From the NCBI GenBank assembly GCA_020064725.1, contig JAGTWJ010000001.1:3100001-3164000 (forward strand): a stretch of DNA of 64,000 nt, in the 5' to 3' direction. This DNA comes from Drechslerella dactyloides. Taxonomy: Eukaryota; Ascomycota; Orbiliomycetes; Orbiliales; Orbiliaceae. Each line of letters begins with the position of its first letter. Within the stretch, counting starts at the first letter, position 1. The notes under the pieces were generated by a model. That model worked only from the letters and a program-made list of their open reading frames with translations, did no database searches and had not been told where the DNA came from. Both the position numbers and the translations under genes were made by a program. Shown here one piece after another: positions 10,475 through 24,800 of the stretch.

Positions 10475-13400
10475 TCTGATATCTGGTCACAGAAAGCCGA
10501 GCTCCGCAACGTTAGCGGTGTAAAAGCTAATGAGACGTCAATGAAGCCGAGAAATCGAAGAAGCCCAATCAAGCAAAGGCTTATCAAGCTATTGACGTAT
10601 GGTGTATTCAAATCGAGGATCTGTGATTGAGTTTATATAGAGTCATGACTTCATACGCGGCGAGATCTATAGACATATATAGATCTATCCTGCGGTCGGG
10701 TGGTTGTAGACGCCTGAGATAGTCTCCCACGTGCACGTTCGAGCGTACATGTAATCAAACCATCCACATGATCGATTCCGTATCTTCCGATAAATGACCT
10801 TATAACATACCCCGGAAGCCTAGCGATAACGATATCATTGCCTCTGGAGCGAGAAGGGACGCTATGCGTTAAACGTTTTAGGTTTATGTTCTGAAGAGCT
10901 AGAGGATTGCCGTGTAATGACTTCTGCCTATGGCGAAGAAGCCAAGAGAGCTAAGCATCCTCACGCCGCAACCATTGAACACGCGATTGGTGTACTTTAG
11001 ATGTTGAAGTGTACTTAGGATGAGTGAGCCCCTGTTGCATTGGCCGAGGATAGGCTGTGAGACTGACCACCAACATATCATTTGCAATTGTTGGATCCGG
11101 GGTTGTCCGCGACAGGGTATTGCATGTCAATAGCTGCCAAAGGATGGCTCTTCTATTGCGTGATATGGTCACGATGCATGCGCGGTGGAAATATGATAAC
11201 AGAACCGTTAACATGAGTATTGGCGACGTAGATGTTGGTACATTACTGACATTCTCGAAGCCAATTGATTTGCAGCAATCCGGTATTGTTTGGGGTTAAT
11301 GAGTCGCGTACGCGCCGCATGTGGAACTTTGTCAATGCCCCTCCCACCGAAATTAGCAACCCGTGACATGTGTAGCGAACATGATTCGATTTGTACGTCG
11401 ACCAAGCTAAGTAATTTGTCGACTTGAGCTGCCAACGCTGTCTGAGTGGATGTCATGGCTACCGGATCCGGTGCTGAGGTCGGCCGGCCATCCGCAACAT
11501 AATACAGCAGAGCTCCGATGTAGATGCAATTGGCTGACCATATACTCGGGACGCCCGATGTACCCCCATTTGCAATACCTCGACACATGTTGACCTCCAG
11601 CGTTGCATCCTAGAAAGGCTCGTGGTAACGTTACGAAGAGGACAGTCTATCTGCAAGGGCAGACACCGTAAAACTTATCAGGTTCATCGTGTGAAGTCAC
11701 ATTCCTATTGCTCGGAATCCTTTGCAAAAAGATCAGAGGACCGGTGCATATCATGATATCACCGCACCAATTCACATATGTAGGAGCTGCATGCATGATT
11801 AAGGGGTTAAATCTTGAGGACGATCTGCCTGTTTGCATGCTCCCACCATGAGCAGCTGATAAACTAGCATGTCCTTCGGATTCATGATGATAATTCATCA
11901 AGACAAATGTGCTGATGTACTTTTATTAGCGTTGATAATTTCCCAGGCCATGTATATGGTACTATCCAAAGGCAACGTGCACGTGGCAAAAGACTCTCTG
12001 AGTGGCATCAGCATACTTGAGCAAGAATGTAATACTTACGCTTGAAGCAGAATTACCTAGAAGCCACGCGTACAGCTTTATAGTGGTGCGCTAAAGGGTA
12101 AGTAGTAGATGTCAAATGTTTACGAGCTAGTGCTAAGGATACCGAGGTCGTAAACGTGATGTAGGAACATATGACACAGGCGTGGTTCTTGGCTGGCCTT
12201 CTATACATTGGCTATCGAATTGCTCAAACTAGAAGGACCGGAGCCTGATGCATAGGGCTCTCTGGTTTGCTCTGGACATCTCTGTTCAGCACTTGATTCC
12301 GAGCCAAGTATGAACCAAGATGGAACTTTCATTCCTATGGACCTCCAGGCACTCCTGCGGGAAGTTTTAGACGGAATAAAGTACTAGACATTTGGAGTTG
12401 ATTGAAAGACTAAGCACGTGTACTTATAAAACCGCCAACAATATTGAAATACGTGTACATATGTGCATATTCGTCCCCGAAATAGGGGTCCAAGCGCCGC
12501 GATAGTGATCCCTGATACACACCAGGCTAATCAAAGGGTAGTGTACTCCAACCAACCCTGCCTTGCTCTCATACCTGCCTATCAAGAAAATATTGTCCGG
12601 CTAATTCGTATGGTTGTTTTCACTGATCTTAAGTAATAGTACCGTCTAACGTCCGCCGGGAAGCTAAATTGAAAGTGTCTGTAGCCTAATAGAACCGAAG
12701 CGATGGGCAGGGTAGGTGACAAAAAGGTCTGGCGGATCGAGTCGGTGCTAATGGTTGATGCGAGATTGATCGAGGTTGTAGACAATCGGCTTCCAGTATA
12801 TTGACGCTGTTCGTGAACCTCACGAGAGCGGGAATTTTCGATTCCAGGTTTCATGCGATAAGTATTGCCAGGAGCACTAAAATGAATCATATCTAAGGAG
12901 TTATACCCTGGCACTCACAGATCAGTCTACGGCACCAGTGTAGTGTAACGTTAATAATCTGAGTGATACTCTAAATCCAAGGGCTTTAGGTCATCTATAC
13001 CACCAGAAATTTGATATGCATTGCCCGTGCGCCCAGTGACAGGCACTATGTATATAAAATGCCGTGGAATCGAATGCACATTGATTCAGTTAAGAATTAG
13101 CGCTAGTCTTCACGATTCACGGAAACAGAGCGGCCATATACGCGTAAGGCAGCGCTCATGGAGCTCAGGGGTGTGTTTCAGTGTGCATATACATTGCAAC
13201 TTACCAACAGGTAACAATACTGTAGCCTGCAGGATTCATATTTCCTTCAGGTGGGATATCCAACACACCACTTTATGGAACTTTCAGTTTTGGCAGTCTG
13301 AGGGACGGTTCATTCCGCGTGTCTGACGTGTTAACTGCTGATGCTTCCACACGACTCATTAGGTAGAGGGACAAAGAGAGTGTAACCGCGGAGGCCAATA

Positions 13401-15842
13401 CAAGCCACTTTTATCGAGGCCTGGGTTGACCGCTCAGCTGTTGGATCATAGGCGATTTGCAGCAAATCCAGGTCCACACTAAACACTTGCATCGGCGGAT
13501 CGGATGCTTATATTGAAGCTTGCCGGTAACTCCCAGACTGAATCGCTTGATGTAGACGGCGAAGTTCTGCGCAAGTGCCGGATCTGAGAGGTTGAGTTGT
13601 GCGGCCTTCAAAGGTATCTTTTTGCCCAGAAGAGTCTCTGATAAGCTCTGCCAAAAGAATATTCGAGAATCGATCATGCCCTATGTTTGGGTTATCAGAC
13701 TGCACAGGCATCTTCTTCAGAAGGGTGAGGGCATCATTAAGGATACAATTGGAGGGTGGGATAAATATATTACAAGGATTAACACATTTGTAGCTAACTT
13801 TAGTAGCGTTCTGTTGGCTTCCTGAAGATGCGACTCGTTACGCATGTGACTTTCCGATTTGCGGCACAGCATGAGATCTGCAGCTGCGACACCGGAGGTA
13901 TGTACCCGTCCACGAGCTTGTTACGTTCGCAGATGGTGTTAGTGCCGGAGAGCCGATGAGATCAAGGATGCCGAAGCTACGTAGTGCTTTGTGATCATGC
14001 TGCGCGTGCACGACGAGTGATTCTGGTTGTTGTCGTAAGATAACTAGTAGATGCTCCAGAGGCTTGTGTTCAATTTTGAATGTATTTGAATAGTTCTGGG
14101 CTCCGGCGCTCCAACGGAATCTACAGAGGAGTCCCCCAAAGACGCAATTTTAGAACAGCGAGGTTCTCCTTGCTGATAAATGGCCATTCTTGATATAAGT
14201 CCGCCACCGCGCTCTCGAGACAATAATGTAATCTACGACAGCCCTTGGTCTGGTCGTGCAGTTGTGCGTTGTTTATGTCGTATTTCGACCGCAGTCGAGT
14301 GCGAACACTCAGAATGTGGTAAGGAAGGGTTTGGTTTACGAGACCCCTCAGAATCAACTTCTACGTAGTTGATTATAGATTGACGCGATGTCCATTGGCT
14401 CGTATACATCCTCCTGACATGCATCATTGCGATGTCTAGCCGTCTGAGAGAGAATTACACTACATTTGCACATGTGCATCTGCATACTAGTATAGCCTTA
14501 CTTGAAAGTTTGGATAAGGGATTATTTGGTCCCTGCAGCTCTGTTGGATCCATGGACATAAGTTGGGGTCCTTGATATCATGATGTCGACACGCCCCATG
14601 GCCCAGCTAGCTGATTTAGGCAGACACCAACGCTATATGTAGGTATATAACGATACCCGCATTCCATCCAGATCTCAGATTACGTATTACACGTAACATT
14701 ACGCTAACCCTCGTATCATAACGCCCTGATAATTATCGATAAGTCAGTGCACTATAGTAGCTCCCATACATAGTGCCTAGGTGCCCAGCCCGCGGTGATC
14801 TATCTTAACGGAAATAGTTTTGAAGCTGCCGAGTTGGAGCTATCGCAGGCGACGATCGGGCACGAGACTCATTGCAATTGTGCCAATTTATGGATCTGAT
14901 GTTCTGCAGCATCCCTGCGACGAGATGTTCTGTTTGTAGTATACAACTGTGGCCTCGAAATATCGGTCAATGCGAGCTTCATAGACACCCAGACCCCGGT
15001 CAAAGCTAGCGCATATGTGTTCCTCCGTGGCCAACCAAGAATATTTGGTTCAAGCTTCTAGAATACGCTAGAACAGTTAGTTTACAATCGACCAAACGCG
15101 CCAACGGTTAGGGTCGTTATTTGGGGAGCCGTGCATTCCCCGGCTGAATTTTCGACCGCGATAGCCATAAAACTTGCCTCGGAAGCCTCCTTGCTCTGAC
15201 GGCTAGATATATCGCTCAGATCCGGGCCAAACCAAGCCTTGGATGCGTCAAGTTTCCGCGCAAGTCGTGCACGTATTGTCACATATGTCCGCTTGAACGC
15301 GACTACTCTAGTAAAAATTTCGAACTGTACCGTAAACCACTACACGCCTGAATCCTGCAGAGTAGCATCTTGACTGGTTTGGGGCCTGGGCTAGACGCCA
15401 ACTCACTGTTTTTGACAGCTTAACAGCTTGAAGGCCAGCTGGCCAGCTCATCTGTATGCGTGGAAGGGTTGAATTACATTAAATTGGTATCAATCTAGGT
15501 ATATATGCTATGACAAGGATATGTATGCAAGGCTATTTGTATCCCCCAAACACCGAATCCATGACCAAAAGATTAAAAAAGCAGGTCGACCGTAAATCTG
15601 TCAAGTCGACAGACAGAAATCGCAACACGTTAATGCGGAAGTCTGGAAATTAATACAAGGTGGCCGGTGGTTGCGTTGAAGATGCGAAATAAGCCCATTC
15701 CTTACCTTAATGGGGAGCCTTTCGTTTCCGTGTTGTTCAGCGTGGAGGATATCAGTTGGTTTTGCGTGTGATGGGAAACCGGAAGCATGCGTAGGTGCTA
15801 TTGGGGTGCTGTCGGTCCTGCGAGCCAGATCGTACGAAGTTA
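10475..15842. other. 5.4-kb gene-poor stretch
   Basis: No gene with a recognisable domain or consistent intron structure. Open frames such as 11208-11588 (-), 12582-12914 (-) and 13021-13326 (+) are short and featureless. I see no terminal repeats or transposase motifs. It may contain decayed sequence too old to recognise. Confidence 0.5.
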
Positions 15843-17965
15843 TCAACTTGCAGCAAACTGACTCTTCGCCCTGAGCTTTGCACCCCATTTCCACAAAATG
15901 AATGGGCCAGGCCACCCAATGACGATTCCGGCGAGCGCGAGCGTCGTGTTACCCCATCCATAATCTAACTGTTTGTACATTGCTGGCGCAAATAGCGGAA
16001 ATCCAAAGCCCGCTATACTCCTTAGTACAGTGATGGAGGCGATAGCACTCGCCGCATACCTAGTGTACGTGTCGATGATGTACGTTTGGATGCACTGGAA
16101 CCCCATTATGGTGCCCCCAGCAAGTACCATAGCGCCAATGTTGGGGACAATCCAGTGTGTTTTCGCCTGCGCGGACCAGCCGTAAGCAAGTAAGCCCAGT
16201 GGTACCAGGAAGACGCCAATAGGCATCAGTGGAACCCTAAACTCGGGTAGGCCGACGCCGTTGTTTCGCCGTTTCAATGTGACATAAATCTGTGGTTGTC
16301 TTGAAGTTAGTGCATGTATTCTAGTGGAACGTATGTACTACGTAGTATGCCAACCATAATCTGAAACCATGAGATAAAAATACCTTATCATTGATTGGCG
16401 CACATATTTGTGTTCCGAGGAAAAAGCCGAGACCTAAGGAGATATAATTTAGGCTGCCAATACCGACTGACTGGCCATACCGAATCTCCCATAACGGCGG
16501 AAACGTCGACAGGACTATATATAGTAGGCCATACAAGAAGACGTTATAGGCTGCCATGAACTGGATGATAGGTTGAGTTCCAAGAAGCTTGAACGGCCGG
16601 ACAAGCGCTGTTCTCAGAACTTTACTGAACCGGCGTTTCTCGTCGGCTTCATACGGGGTATGCAGTTGCATATTTCCTGTTTCCTTTCGTAGACGACGAG
16701 CTTTCGCCTGCAGCAATTTTGGCGCATATGTCTCTTGTAGAAGGAACGTGCCGGCGATCTGAATTACTGCATCAATCATGGACATTATGTAGAATATCCA
16801 GCGCCATCCAAGACCTGACTGGACGATCCAACCACCTGCAATGGGCCCGATTGCCGGTCCCAGCAAGGGAGCGAGCGAGTACATGGAAATACCCTTACCG
16901 CGCTGCTCTGCAGGCTGAAAAGAAAGATTGATGCTGTTATCTGCCGTTCTAAATTATAAAACTTCGTTCATATGATGTATGAACTGGGGATAATGGTGGC
17001 TTTCTCACTTACCCAAACGTCGCTGAGCACTCCTCCACCTAATGCTAAGGGCGCCGCGCCGCCGGCACCGGCCAGAAACCGAAACACGATCATTTGAGTC
17101 TCGGTTTTACTTGCTCCACAGGCAGTATTGAAGACCAGGTAGAACAGGTTGGAAATCTGGATAACCGGCACACGCCCAAAGACCTCGCTCAGCGGGCCGG
17201 TGAATAGTGTTGTAACCGCATATGCAAGCACGAAGACTGTCATTGTCAACTGAGGGGCCACAGTGCCTTGGATATTTAAATCTTTCGCCACGGACGATAT
17301 AGCAGGAGCTACCATGGAGGATGAAACCGGCGAAAGGAAAGTAAAGGCTGATATAACAACTGTGGCTGTCCATTTCTTCCTAATACTCCAGTTCAGCGGA
17401 TTCTCTGGGTCGTCCGGTCCGTCCCACGTCACCTAAGTCATCATGCCCTGTTAGAAATCACACCTCCTGTCGTAAATCGAACGGGCGAAAGTGTAGCCTT
17501 GTTCGTGATACAGTATTTGCGGATCGGGAAACGGTCGCGTGTTGCGTGTTGCAGCGACCGTATACGGTAGTTGCTCACCAGATTTGGGTCTGTCTTGGTC
17601 TTTGACAGCTTCAATTTTTGGTCCCTGTCAAAATCCAGGGCACCCTTCAACTCTTCGCTTTCTATCCCTACAATGATCTCTCCATCCTGCTTTTCCAGGT
17701 CAATGTCGATATCAGATAACCTTCCCGATATGGAATCAATTTCAACCGCGGGTAAATCCTGGAGGTCCGCTTCTGAAGACGAAGTGCTGTCATATTGACT
17801 GTGAGACGGCTGCTGCTGATACACCGACTGGTCATCGATGAACTGAGCTGATAAGGACGCTTGAAGCTCTGAGCCCAATCTAGGCCGTTCGTCGAAGTCG
17901 CTGTTGTTAGTATTGCGTCTCGAACGGTCTTGCCGTGTCGGCGGCCGCCGGTCTTCAGACGACAT
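15843..17965 (-). CDS. MFS transporter, DHA1-type drug/polyamine exporter
   Basis: Exons 17579-17965, 17013-17432, 16384-16914 and 15843-16289, with three introns (146, 98 and 94 bp), all phase 0; 594 aa. A hydrophilic N-terminal tail of about 130 residues, rich in Ser, Asp and Arg, precedes the motif VTWDGPDDPENPLNW that opens the fungal DHA1 family. Then come about 12 membrane segments, the motif-A-like loop GPLSEVFGRVPV, GLGWRWIFYI, and the central cytoplasmic loop (about residues 320-360). Such proteins are proton-driven antiporters of drugs, polyamines or metabolites at the plasma or vacuolar membrane. The substrate cannot be read from sequence. No biosynthetic cluster lies alongside. 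Confidence 0.92.
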
Positions 17966-19372
17966 GGGAGCTAATTAAGCGAAGGAGGTCATATGAAGTT
18001 GTAGGACGAAACCGGGGCCGATATCGAGATATGTTGCACGAACGCGAATAGACAGTCGAGATTCTCACTTCAACTGACAAAGTGATGATGCAGTTTGAGA
18101 GGATACGTTTGTACAACGAAATCATTCACCTAAAGCGATACGAGAGCAGCATACTTCTTATTTATTACTACCAGCGGACTTACTAAAAATCCGCTTAGGC
18201 CGGACACAAATTTTCGTTTCTCCCTTGCCATTAGCTAAAGCTAAATATCTCCTGTCACGGCTGCTCCTAACCAGTGATGGTGACGAGCTGCCGCATTATC
18301 CGAGCTGGTCGCCAAGCACCTTGATTAGGTCAGAGCAGAGCTTCGGTTCAAACGAAATTCACCAGAGCGACGTTGCGAACGCCTAAAAATCATCAATTTA
18401 GGGGCTTCGAGATACCCAAAGACTCTTTGGGGTCACCGGGAACCGTCCGAAGAGAGGAATTTCAAGCAGTGCAACTAGTCCAGCACTGATTGTACAGCCG
18501 AGGATATAATGTCCACATCTGCAGTGTGGTTTTGGTTGGCCAAGCTTTCTGAGTTTTGACTTGCCACTTGGCTGTGCTGCACCGAATGAATGCACGGTTT
18601 GCCCTGTCGGGCCGATACCTTTTGGACGGTTGAATAAGTATTTTGGTTGAATGGGCCTACTCGCTTTTCTCTTGGTTTTGAGAAATTTCCTCTTCAGCTA
18701 CCTCGTATGGTTAAGCTTTTCGCCTCTGAGGCTAAGGACGCATTTTACGTCACCACGGGCGCGCAGATATACCGTCGGTTGGGAAACATTGGAATTTCTT
18801 AGATCTACCAAGAAATCTTAGATGCCCAGTATTGCTGCCGTGTCAAAGAGTATTGTAATTCTGCGCTAGAATTGCGGATCATGGTTCAATTTTGGCTTGT
18901 ACCAGTTTCCTATGGCTTTGGGCCTGGCATTTGCGATAGCCAAGCGAGCCGAGTTCCGGAACACGAGTTTATACGATGATGTCCCGACAGAGCGGCTGGC
19001 AACGGACTTTTTCCATGGACTCGGGCGCTCCTCCTTTCGAATACCTGTCTTCCACTGCGCAGAATGCAAGACTCCTTGATTAGCCATCGATCGGTGTAGA
19101 CTGCTTCTTTAGCCCTGGCTGCTCTTGAGAAGTCAAAAATTACACAGGTGTTTTGGCCGAAAGTGAAAATGAAGAGTGTCCGAAGAAGCCGAGACAACCT
19201 AAGTCAGCCAGTAATCATTCTTCGGTCCGATTTTGTATGTAATATATATTGCGATGTAATCTCAATCTTTGTCTATGTCTCTATACATGCACGCGGTAAA
19301 ACATATTGTAATACTGAATTTCCGCCCACGCGCCTCGAACAATGCTGCAAATATTGTATCTCAATACCGCCT
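17966..19372. other. intergenic stretch, nothing recognised
   Basis: Upstream region of the MFS gene and downstream region of the HIT gene. Open frames at 18866-19197 overlap on both strands and show no family features. Confidence 0.5.
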
Positions 19373-20400
19373 CTAGTCTTTTTGAGAAAGCTCAGACGCG
19401 CCTAGTGGTCCATGGGACGATAGCTCAGTGTGCTGTTCAATCCCTCCAACAATGCCATTATTTGCGTTTTTCTCTTCACTCTCCAATCGCCTCAGCACTG
19501 CATCCGCTGGTACAAAGATGAACGAGTTCCACAGTGGATACTTTAAATAACCGATGTTAGAGCTCAAGTCCACGATGACATGCAAATGCAAATGCTTCAC
19601 GGAAATCACCTCCGGTAAGGTTATCCGGAGCGGCCCGAGGACATGAATCCGCCTGCTGCCTCGATGGAACCCACTGCGGACGCGATCTCGCGTTGCAGGC
19701 GTGAGATCCGGGTGGTGTTTCTGCAATAACTGGTCTCTCACTGCGAGCATTCTGCGGTCTATAGATGGAAATTCGCGAACTTGGTTAGCAGACTGGTCCG
19801 TTCATCGATTCGAAATTTCAGGCGTGTGGTGATTCGTAGACGAGGCTACTCGGGAGGTTTCGGAAGCGAAGTTTGGGGGGATGTGTTGCTAGTGGACAGA
19901 ACGTTACACAAAGGCAGGTGGGTGGCGGCCAGCCCCTCGACAGAACGGATGTGCTGCAGGGGCATTATGAGCCAGTGTGACCGGCCTGACTGAAATGATA
20001 GCATTCTCTTAGCACGGGGTAGAGGAGACATTTGCATGTGAGATGCACTCACCGGCTTGATGTCATCGATGACTACCATATCCTCGTCCTGGACTCGACA
20101 GTAAGCATCGTTCGCCAGAGTTTCAGTATACAGACAGAGGATATGACAGGCATGCGATTAATTAAGGACACGTACACGGTAGATTTCAGATGTCATGATA
20201 AAGTCGCCGTTGCAGAACAGGCAGTCGACGCAAGTAGGCGAGTCGATCGTTGCAGATTCCATAGCCGGCGATAGTCTAGAACTTGGCTGCTGGGCGCCGG
20301 GTGCGTGTATATTGTCGCTTGGGTTCCCGCGGGCGGTGATATACTGCCGGTTTGGAAGTTTCGAACGCGAACGTCGTCGGGTTTGACGAACTTTGGGCAA
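19373..20400 (-). CDS. HIT (histidine-triad) family nucleotide hydrolase/transferase
   Basis: Exons 20176-20400, 20053-20088, 19908-19989 and 19373-19758; phases agree, 242 aa. The protein opens with a basic/Ser-rich stretch, then CVDCLFC, the short D-E-D strand, SHWLIMPLQHIRSVEGL (the HIT fold's strand and helix) and the catalytic triad VKHLHLHVIV (H-x-H-x-H-x-x). HIT proteins hydrolyse or transfer nucleotidyl groups from AMP-linked substrates. The GFH...HLHLHVI arrangement is reminiscent of aprataxin/HINT-like members. The start could instead be the internal Met at 20265, which would remove the basic region. The gene faces the FluG-like gene across about 400 bp. Confidence 0.85.
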
Positions 20401-20807
20401 CTGATATCAATCCAGATTCGCTAGGATCTAGATCCGTATTCGTGTTCCAGTCGTACGCAAGAGCTTCTATACGCACAGCTGACCCAAGAACCAGGGTAGC
20501 CGAGAGTAGATGAGATCCAGGGGGCGTCGAGGGAGAAGAGATGTGATATTAATTCCGAGGGTTCGTGGTCTCCGGCATACGATATTCGGACCTCGCCGTC
20601 GTAGTTCGTATATATACACTCGCAAGTCACACGGCCTGTTCTCGAGTAGTATCGCGATCCAACGTTAGGTGAGAGTTGAAGGAACGTTGTCGAGGCTTAG
20701 GTTCATTGCAGTTTGGTCCGCCACAACATACAACACATTTTTTAGTCAGATTGGACACATCCCAAATTCCGGTGACCCCTCCAACAGCCTTCAGACGGCA
20801 TCACGAC
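20401..20807. promoter_or_regulatory. divergent promoter region between HIT and FluG-like genes
   Basis: A 407-bp gap between two outward-facing start codons, so it probably carries both promoters. I do not see a clear TATA box or a repeated factor site. If the HIT start is 20265 or the FluG frame starts at 20676, the gap changes accordingly. Confidence 0.45.
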
Positions 20808-23800
20808 ATGGTAACCTCGGAGCAGACGGTCGAGAACGATGCCCTGAGCCCTATGAGCTCGCGGCCGGAACCCTCGACGTCGCAAGCCATTCGAGAATCC
20901 GAAACCGCCGAAACCGCCGGCTCCAACAGCAGCAACACAAATAGCACTGCATCTGCGTTCACAGTTGCTTCGACGCTCGGTGAGCTCAACCACATAATCG
21001 ATAACTGTCCACTGATCGACAATCACGGGCATCCGCTGCTGGAAAAGCGGAGCTGTGCTCAGCTTGAGGCCGTTGGTGCGAATCTCCTGCAGGTTTTGAC
21101 TGAGGCCGATGCCAACAGCCTGAAGGACGTTCCCACCACACTCGCATACTATCGCGCAATTCAGACCCTCCAGAAAGACTTCCCGTGTCTCTCTAACAAC
21201 GGAAACGACGGCTGGGAAAACTGGAAAAAGTTTCGCGATGACACCGATGAGACTGACTTCACAAAAATATGCTTAGCCGGGCTGCAAACTATCCTGCTAG
21301 ATGATGGGATTGACTTTCCTGACAAGATAAATGGACGCGAAGTCAGCTGGCACAGCCAATTCCTCAAGTCTCCAGCGAGGAGAATCGTTCGCTTGGAGCA
21401 TGTTGCAGAGGGCCTCATGAAGAACAATCAGACGTTTGCACAGTGGGATGCAGAATTCAAGGCCGCAGTTCGAGCGGCCATTCGCGACCCCGAGGTTGCT
21501 GGATTCAAGTCCATTATCTGCTATAATGATGGCCTCGGCATCACTTATCCCGATGGGCGGAAATGGGTGCGACCAGCCCCAGAGCTATATCGCTATGAAT
21601 TCCCGAAAGATGGTTCTATTCAAGGGATGAGGGAAATCGCTCCGAATGAAGTCATGGGCTCTACGATCAATGACTGGGTCGTCCATGTCCTAGCGCATGA
21701 GATGACTGCATACGTTAAGGAGGGGTTTCCAGCGAAGCCGCTGCAATTCCACACCGGATTTGGAGACACCGATCTAAGGCTTGCGAAGGCAGATCCATCG
21801 CTGCTGCAAGATTTCATCGAGAGGTTTCCCTTGTTGCCTATTGTTCTGTTGCACGCGTCTTATCCGTTCACACGGCAAGGTATTCAATCAATTTCAATCT
21901 ACAACACTCAAGAAATCAAATTGATTGTAAATGACTAATGAAACTATGTGTTTACAGCCGGTTATTTGGCAAGCTCGTATAAAAATGTCTACCTCGATTT
22001 TGGTCTAATCTGGCCAAAGCTGTCGCAGGAGGGACAAGAGTCAGTGCTGAGACAGGTGCTGGAGTTGACGCCAAGCAGCAAGGCCATGTGGTCAACGGAC
22101 GGAGTCTACTATGGCGAAACCTATTATCTTGCCATCCAGCAGAGCCGAGAGGTGTTGAAGACCGTTCTGGCGGAGATCCATTCCAAAGGCAACGCTAGTC
22201 TACCCAACCTCTCAAATATCGTCACCGATATATTATTCAATACTGCGAATAGAATCTACAACTTAGACCTTCAGCTTACCATCCAACCACCGTCTGCTTC
22301 CACTTCTCATCACAGAACAGAAAATTCCAAGATTCCGGCGACTATCTCGAACATGCCGGGGCATACGAACCACCGAGGTCTTGAGTCCCTCAGGATTCTC
22401 AAAGCATTCCTCGCTAAGCACCGTGACATCGAATACATCCGGCTCAACTGGCTCGATCACTCTGCGATTCTCCGCACGAGGATCCTCAAAGTCAACCACG
22501 TCATCAAGCAACTCGAGGACAACGTCAACGGGTCTGTCATTGGTGTTGCAAAGGCGGCGCTTTACCTTCTCGCAAACTGCTACATCGCGCCAGGTGGCAG
22601 TCCGATTGGTGAATGGCGTCTGGTTCCCGACTTTGCGTCCCTGCGATTGCATCCGCATAAACATACCGGCGAAAAAACCTGCAAGCATGCAACGGCAATG
22701 TGCTGGATTGAGGACGAAGAACAGTCTCCTATCGCCATCTGCCCTCGCAACATCCTCGCCACGGCCCTGAGTCGCGCGGATGCTGCGGGTCTCCGTAACT
22801 TCAAAGTTGGGTTTGAGGTCGAATTCTGCATGTTCAAGCAAGCCGATCTTGACAACGGGAAGCTTGTCCCCATTACGTCGCACCACACATGGTCCACCTC
22901 CCGCGCTTTCCAAACTCAAGCCCTGGACATACTCGAGGATATCGATTCACGTCTGGCAGACGCAGGCATCAAAATCGAGCAATTCCACAGTGAAGCCGCA
23001 CAAGGCCAATTCGAGTTGATCTTGGCACCGTTGCCGCCGATGCAGGCCGTGGACAATCTACTACACGCACGCGAGGTCATCCAGTATGTCTGCGCTCAAT
23101 ATGGTTATCGTGGCAGCGTCAGTCCCAAGCCGTTCGACGGGGAACCTGGATCCGCATCCCATATGCACATTTCATTCCAGCCCGTGGACAAGCAGTGGAG
23201 CTTCTTCGCAGGGGTACTGGACGAGATTCGTGCGGTAAACGCCCTGACGCTAGGCAGTGAAATGAGCTATGACAGGATTATAGAAGGTTACTGGGCGGGC
23301 GGAGTATGGGCATGCTGGGGCCGCCAACACCGCGAGGCACCGCTGCGGCTAGTGGAGGAAGAGAAGGCGCACTGGGAGGTAAAGACTATGGATGGGCTTG
23401 CCAACGCGTACTTGGCAGTCGCAGGTGTGATATCCGCAGGCACGATAGGCGTCGAGGAGCAGCGAGAGATCTACGGCGAAGCAGACGGTGAGTGACACTC
23501 CAGGACATCATTTTAGATATATCGCTGTACAGTCGTACATGAATAGCAAGCTAACGGGTATTGTGACACATTTGTAGACTTGAAGAGTACGTCAAACGAG
23601 CATGAGCGACAGAAGAGGGGTATCAAGACACGGATGGCGAGCTGTATGAAAGATGCTTTGGACGCGCTGTTCAAGGAGGATACAGACACGCCCACAAAGT
23701 TCGCGAACAGACTTGGACCGGGAGTTGCAGAGCATGTGAGGGTTATAAAAGTGGCCGAGAGAGAGCATTTGCTCTCGCAGTTCGAGACGCTGGATGCAAA

Positions 23801-23852
23801 TGGCAAGCCTGATGTTATTGGGAAGAGGGTATGGGCCGCCCAGTGGTATTAA
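20808..23852 (+). CDS. FluG-like amidohydrolase / glutamine synthetase I fusion
   Basis: Exons 20808-21879, 21958-23487 and 23578-23852; 958 aa. The N-terminal half is an amidohydrolase-2 (metal-dependent TIM barrel) domain: ELNHIIDNCPLIDNHGHPLL near residue 65, then QFHTGFGDTD and HASYPFTRQAGYLASSY. The C-terminal half is a type-I glutamine synthetase-like domain: RLNWLDHSAILR, GFEVEFCMF, HSEAAQGQFEL, a GSASHMHISF-type ATP/ammonia-site strand, and the C-terminal helix region. In Aspergillus FluG is needed for the extracellular signal that triggers conidiation; related proteins act as gamma-glutamyl ligases. Which role this one has is not shown. The start was placed at the Met beginning MVTSEQ rather than the in-frame Met 132 nt upstream, because the upstream part is basic and unlike the family. 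Confidence 0.93.
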
Positions 23853-24800
23853 CCAGCTGGTTCCAAATCGGAGTAGCAGTCCATGCCAAAGTAACGTTTT
23901 ATCGGTCTCGTTGTATTAATCATAGAAACTCCGTAGCTTAGTAATAGTTTTCATATTGATGAGACCTTTTGCGGGCAATATTAAAGTAAATGTACAAGAC
24001 GCCTTTGAAGTGCGTGCAAACCTCATTGTGATATGACTGGGAAACATCGAAGTCATATAGATATAGATGCAATGTTCTGACTTGATGTCTACATATGATT
24101 GACCGAGATATGTGTATGCGATACCTTGGATGTGGGAGTGGTGGCTAGCTGGTGGAGAATCTTGAAGAGTATCCCAGAAGCTGCCACCAAAAATGGCAGG
24201 GTGGCTGCATGCAGATGCGTGTTTATAGCAGCCTTTCCACGCAGCAGCAGCTGGCTTCTCCGTCTTCCCCAGACAATCCTTCAAGGCTTCAACCTCCAAA
24301 AAGCCATCACCATCACCACCGCTCTGATATGCTGGTAAGTTATCCGCCTTTCCGTCCGTGGTCGCCAGTGTTTTCCTCGAGCTTCTACACATGTTCCGCC
24401 TGCTTAAGGTTGTCGTCTTTCGAGCTTTGCGAGTTCATTTGCACCCATTCTCGCAAGGCTTCAGAGTCCGAGACATCTGCACACTATTCAATCACCAATG
24501 ATTCCCCTACGCCCCGCTACTGTAGTCTGTGCGAGTGATGCGTACGAGAACCCGCTGACGATTTCAATGACCGATTCTATACAGGCCAGTCTCTTGATAT
24601 CTTCGCTCTCTCATATCACCTCGAGAATCACGCGTTATCGAGTAGCCGCATCTCAGCTGGCTTGCCGAGTACCCTCACAACCGCCATTCCTTCTGATTGC
24701 CACTCCCTTTCATGCACTTGCAGTAAGCTCATCGACCTGTCCCTAGATCGTTTCTCCCGCGGTTGACAAATCCCTAGGACCGACATTTATCCCAGACACG
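23853..24800. other. intergenic stretch, nothing recognised
   Basis: 3' side of the FluG-like gene and upstream region of the next gene. The small open frames look accidental. Confidence 0.5.

Noticed and set aside
10475..15842. Gene-poor 5.4 kb considered as a transposon relic
   Set aside because: No terminal repeats, target duplications, or transposase or reverse-transcriptase motifs were visible.
22263..22919. 218-codon minus-strand frame
   Set aside because: Shadow of the glutamine-synthetase half of the FluG-like gene.
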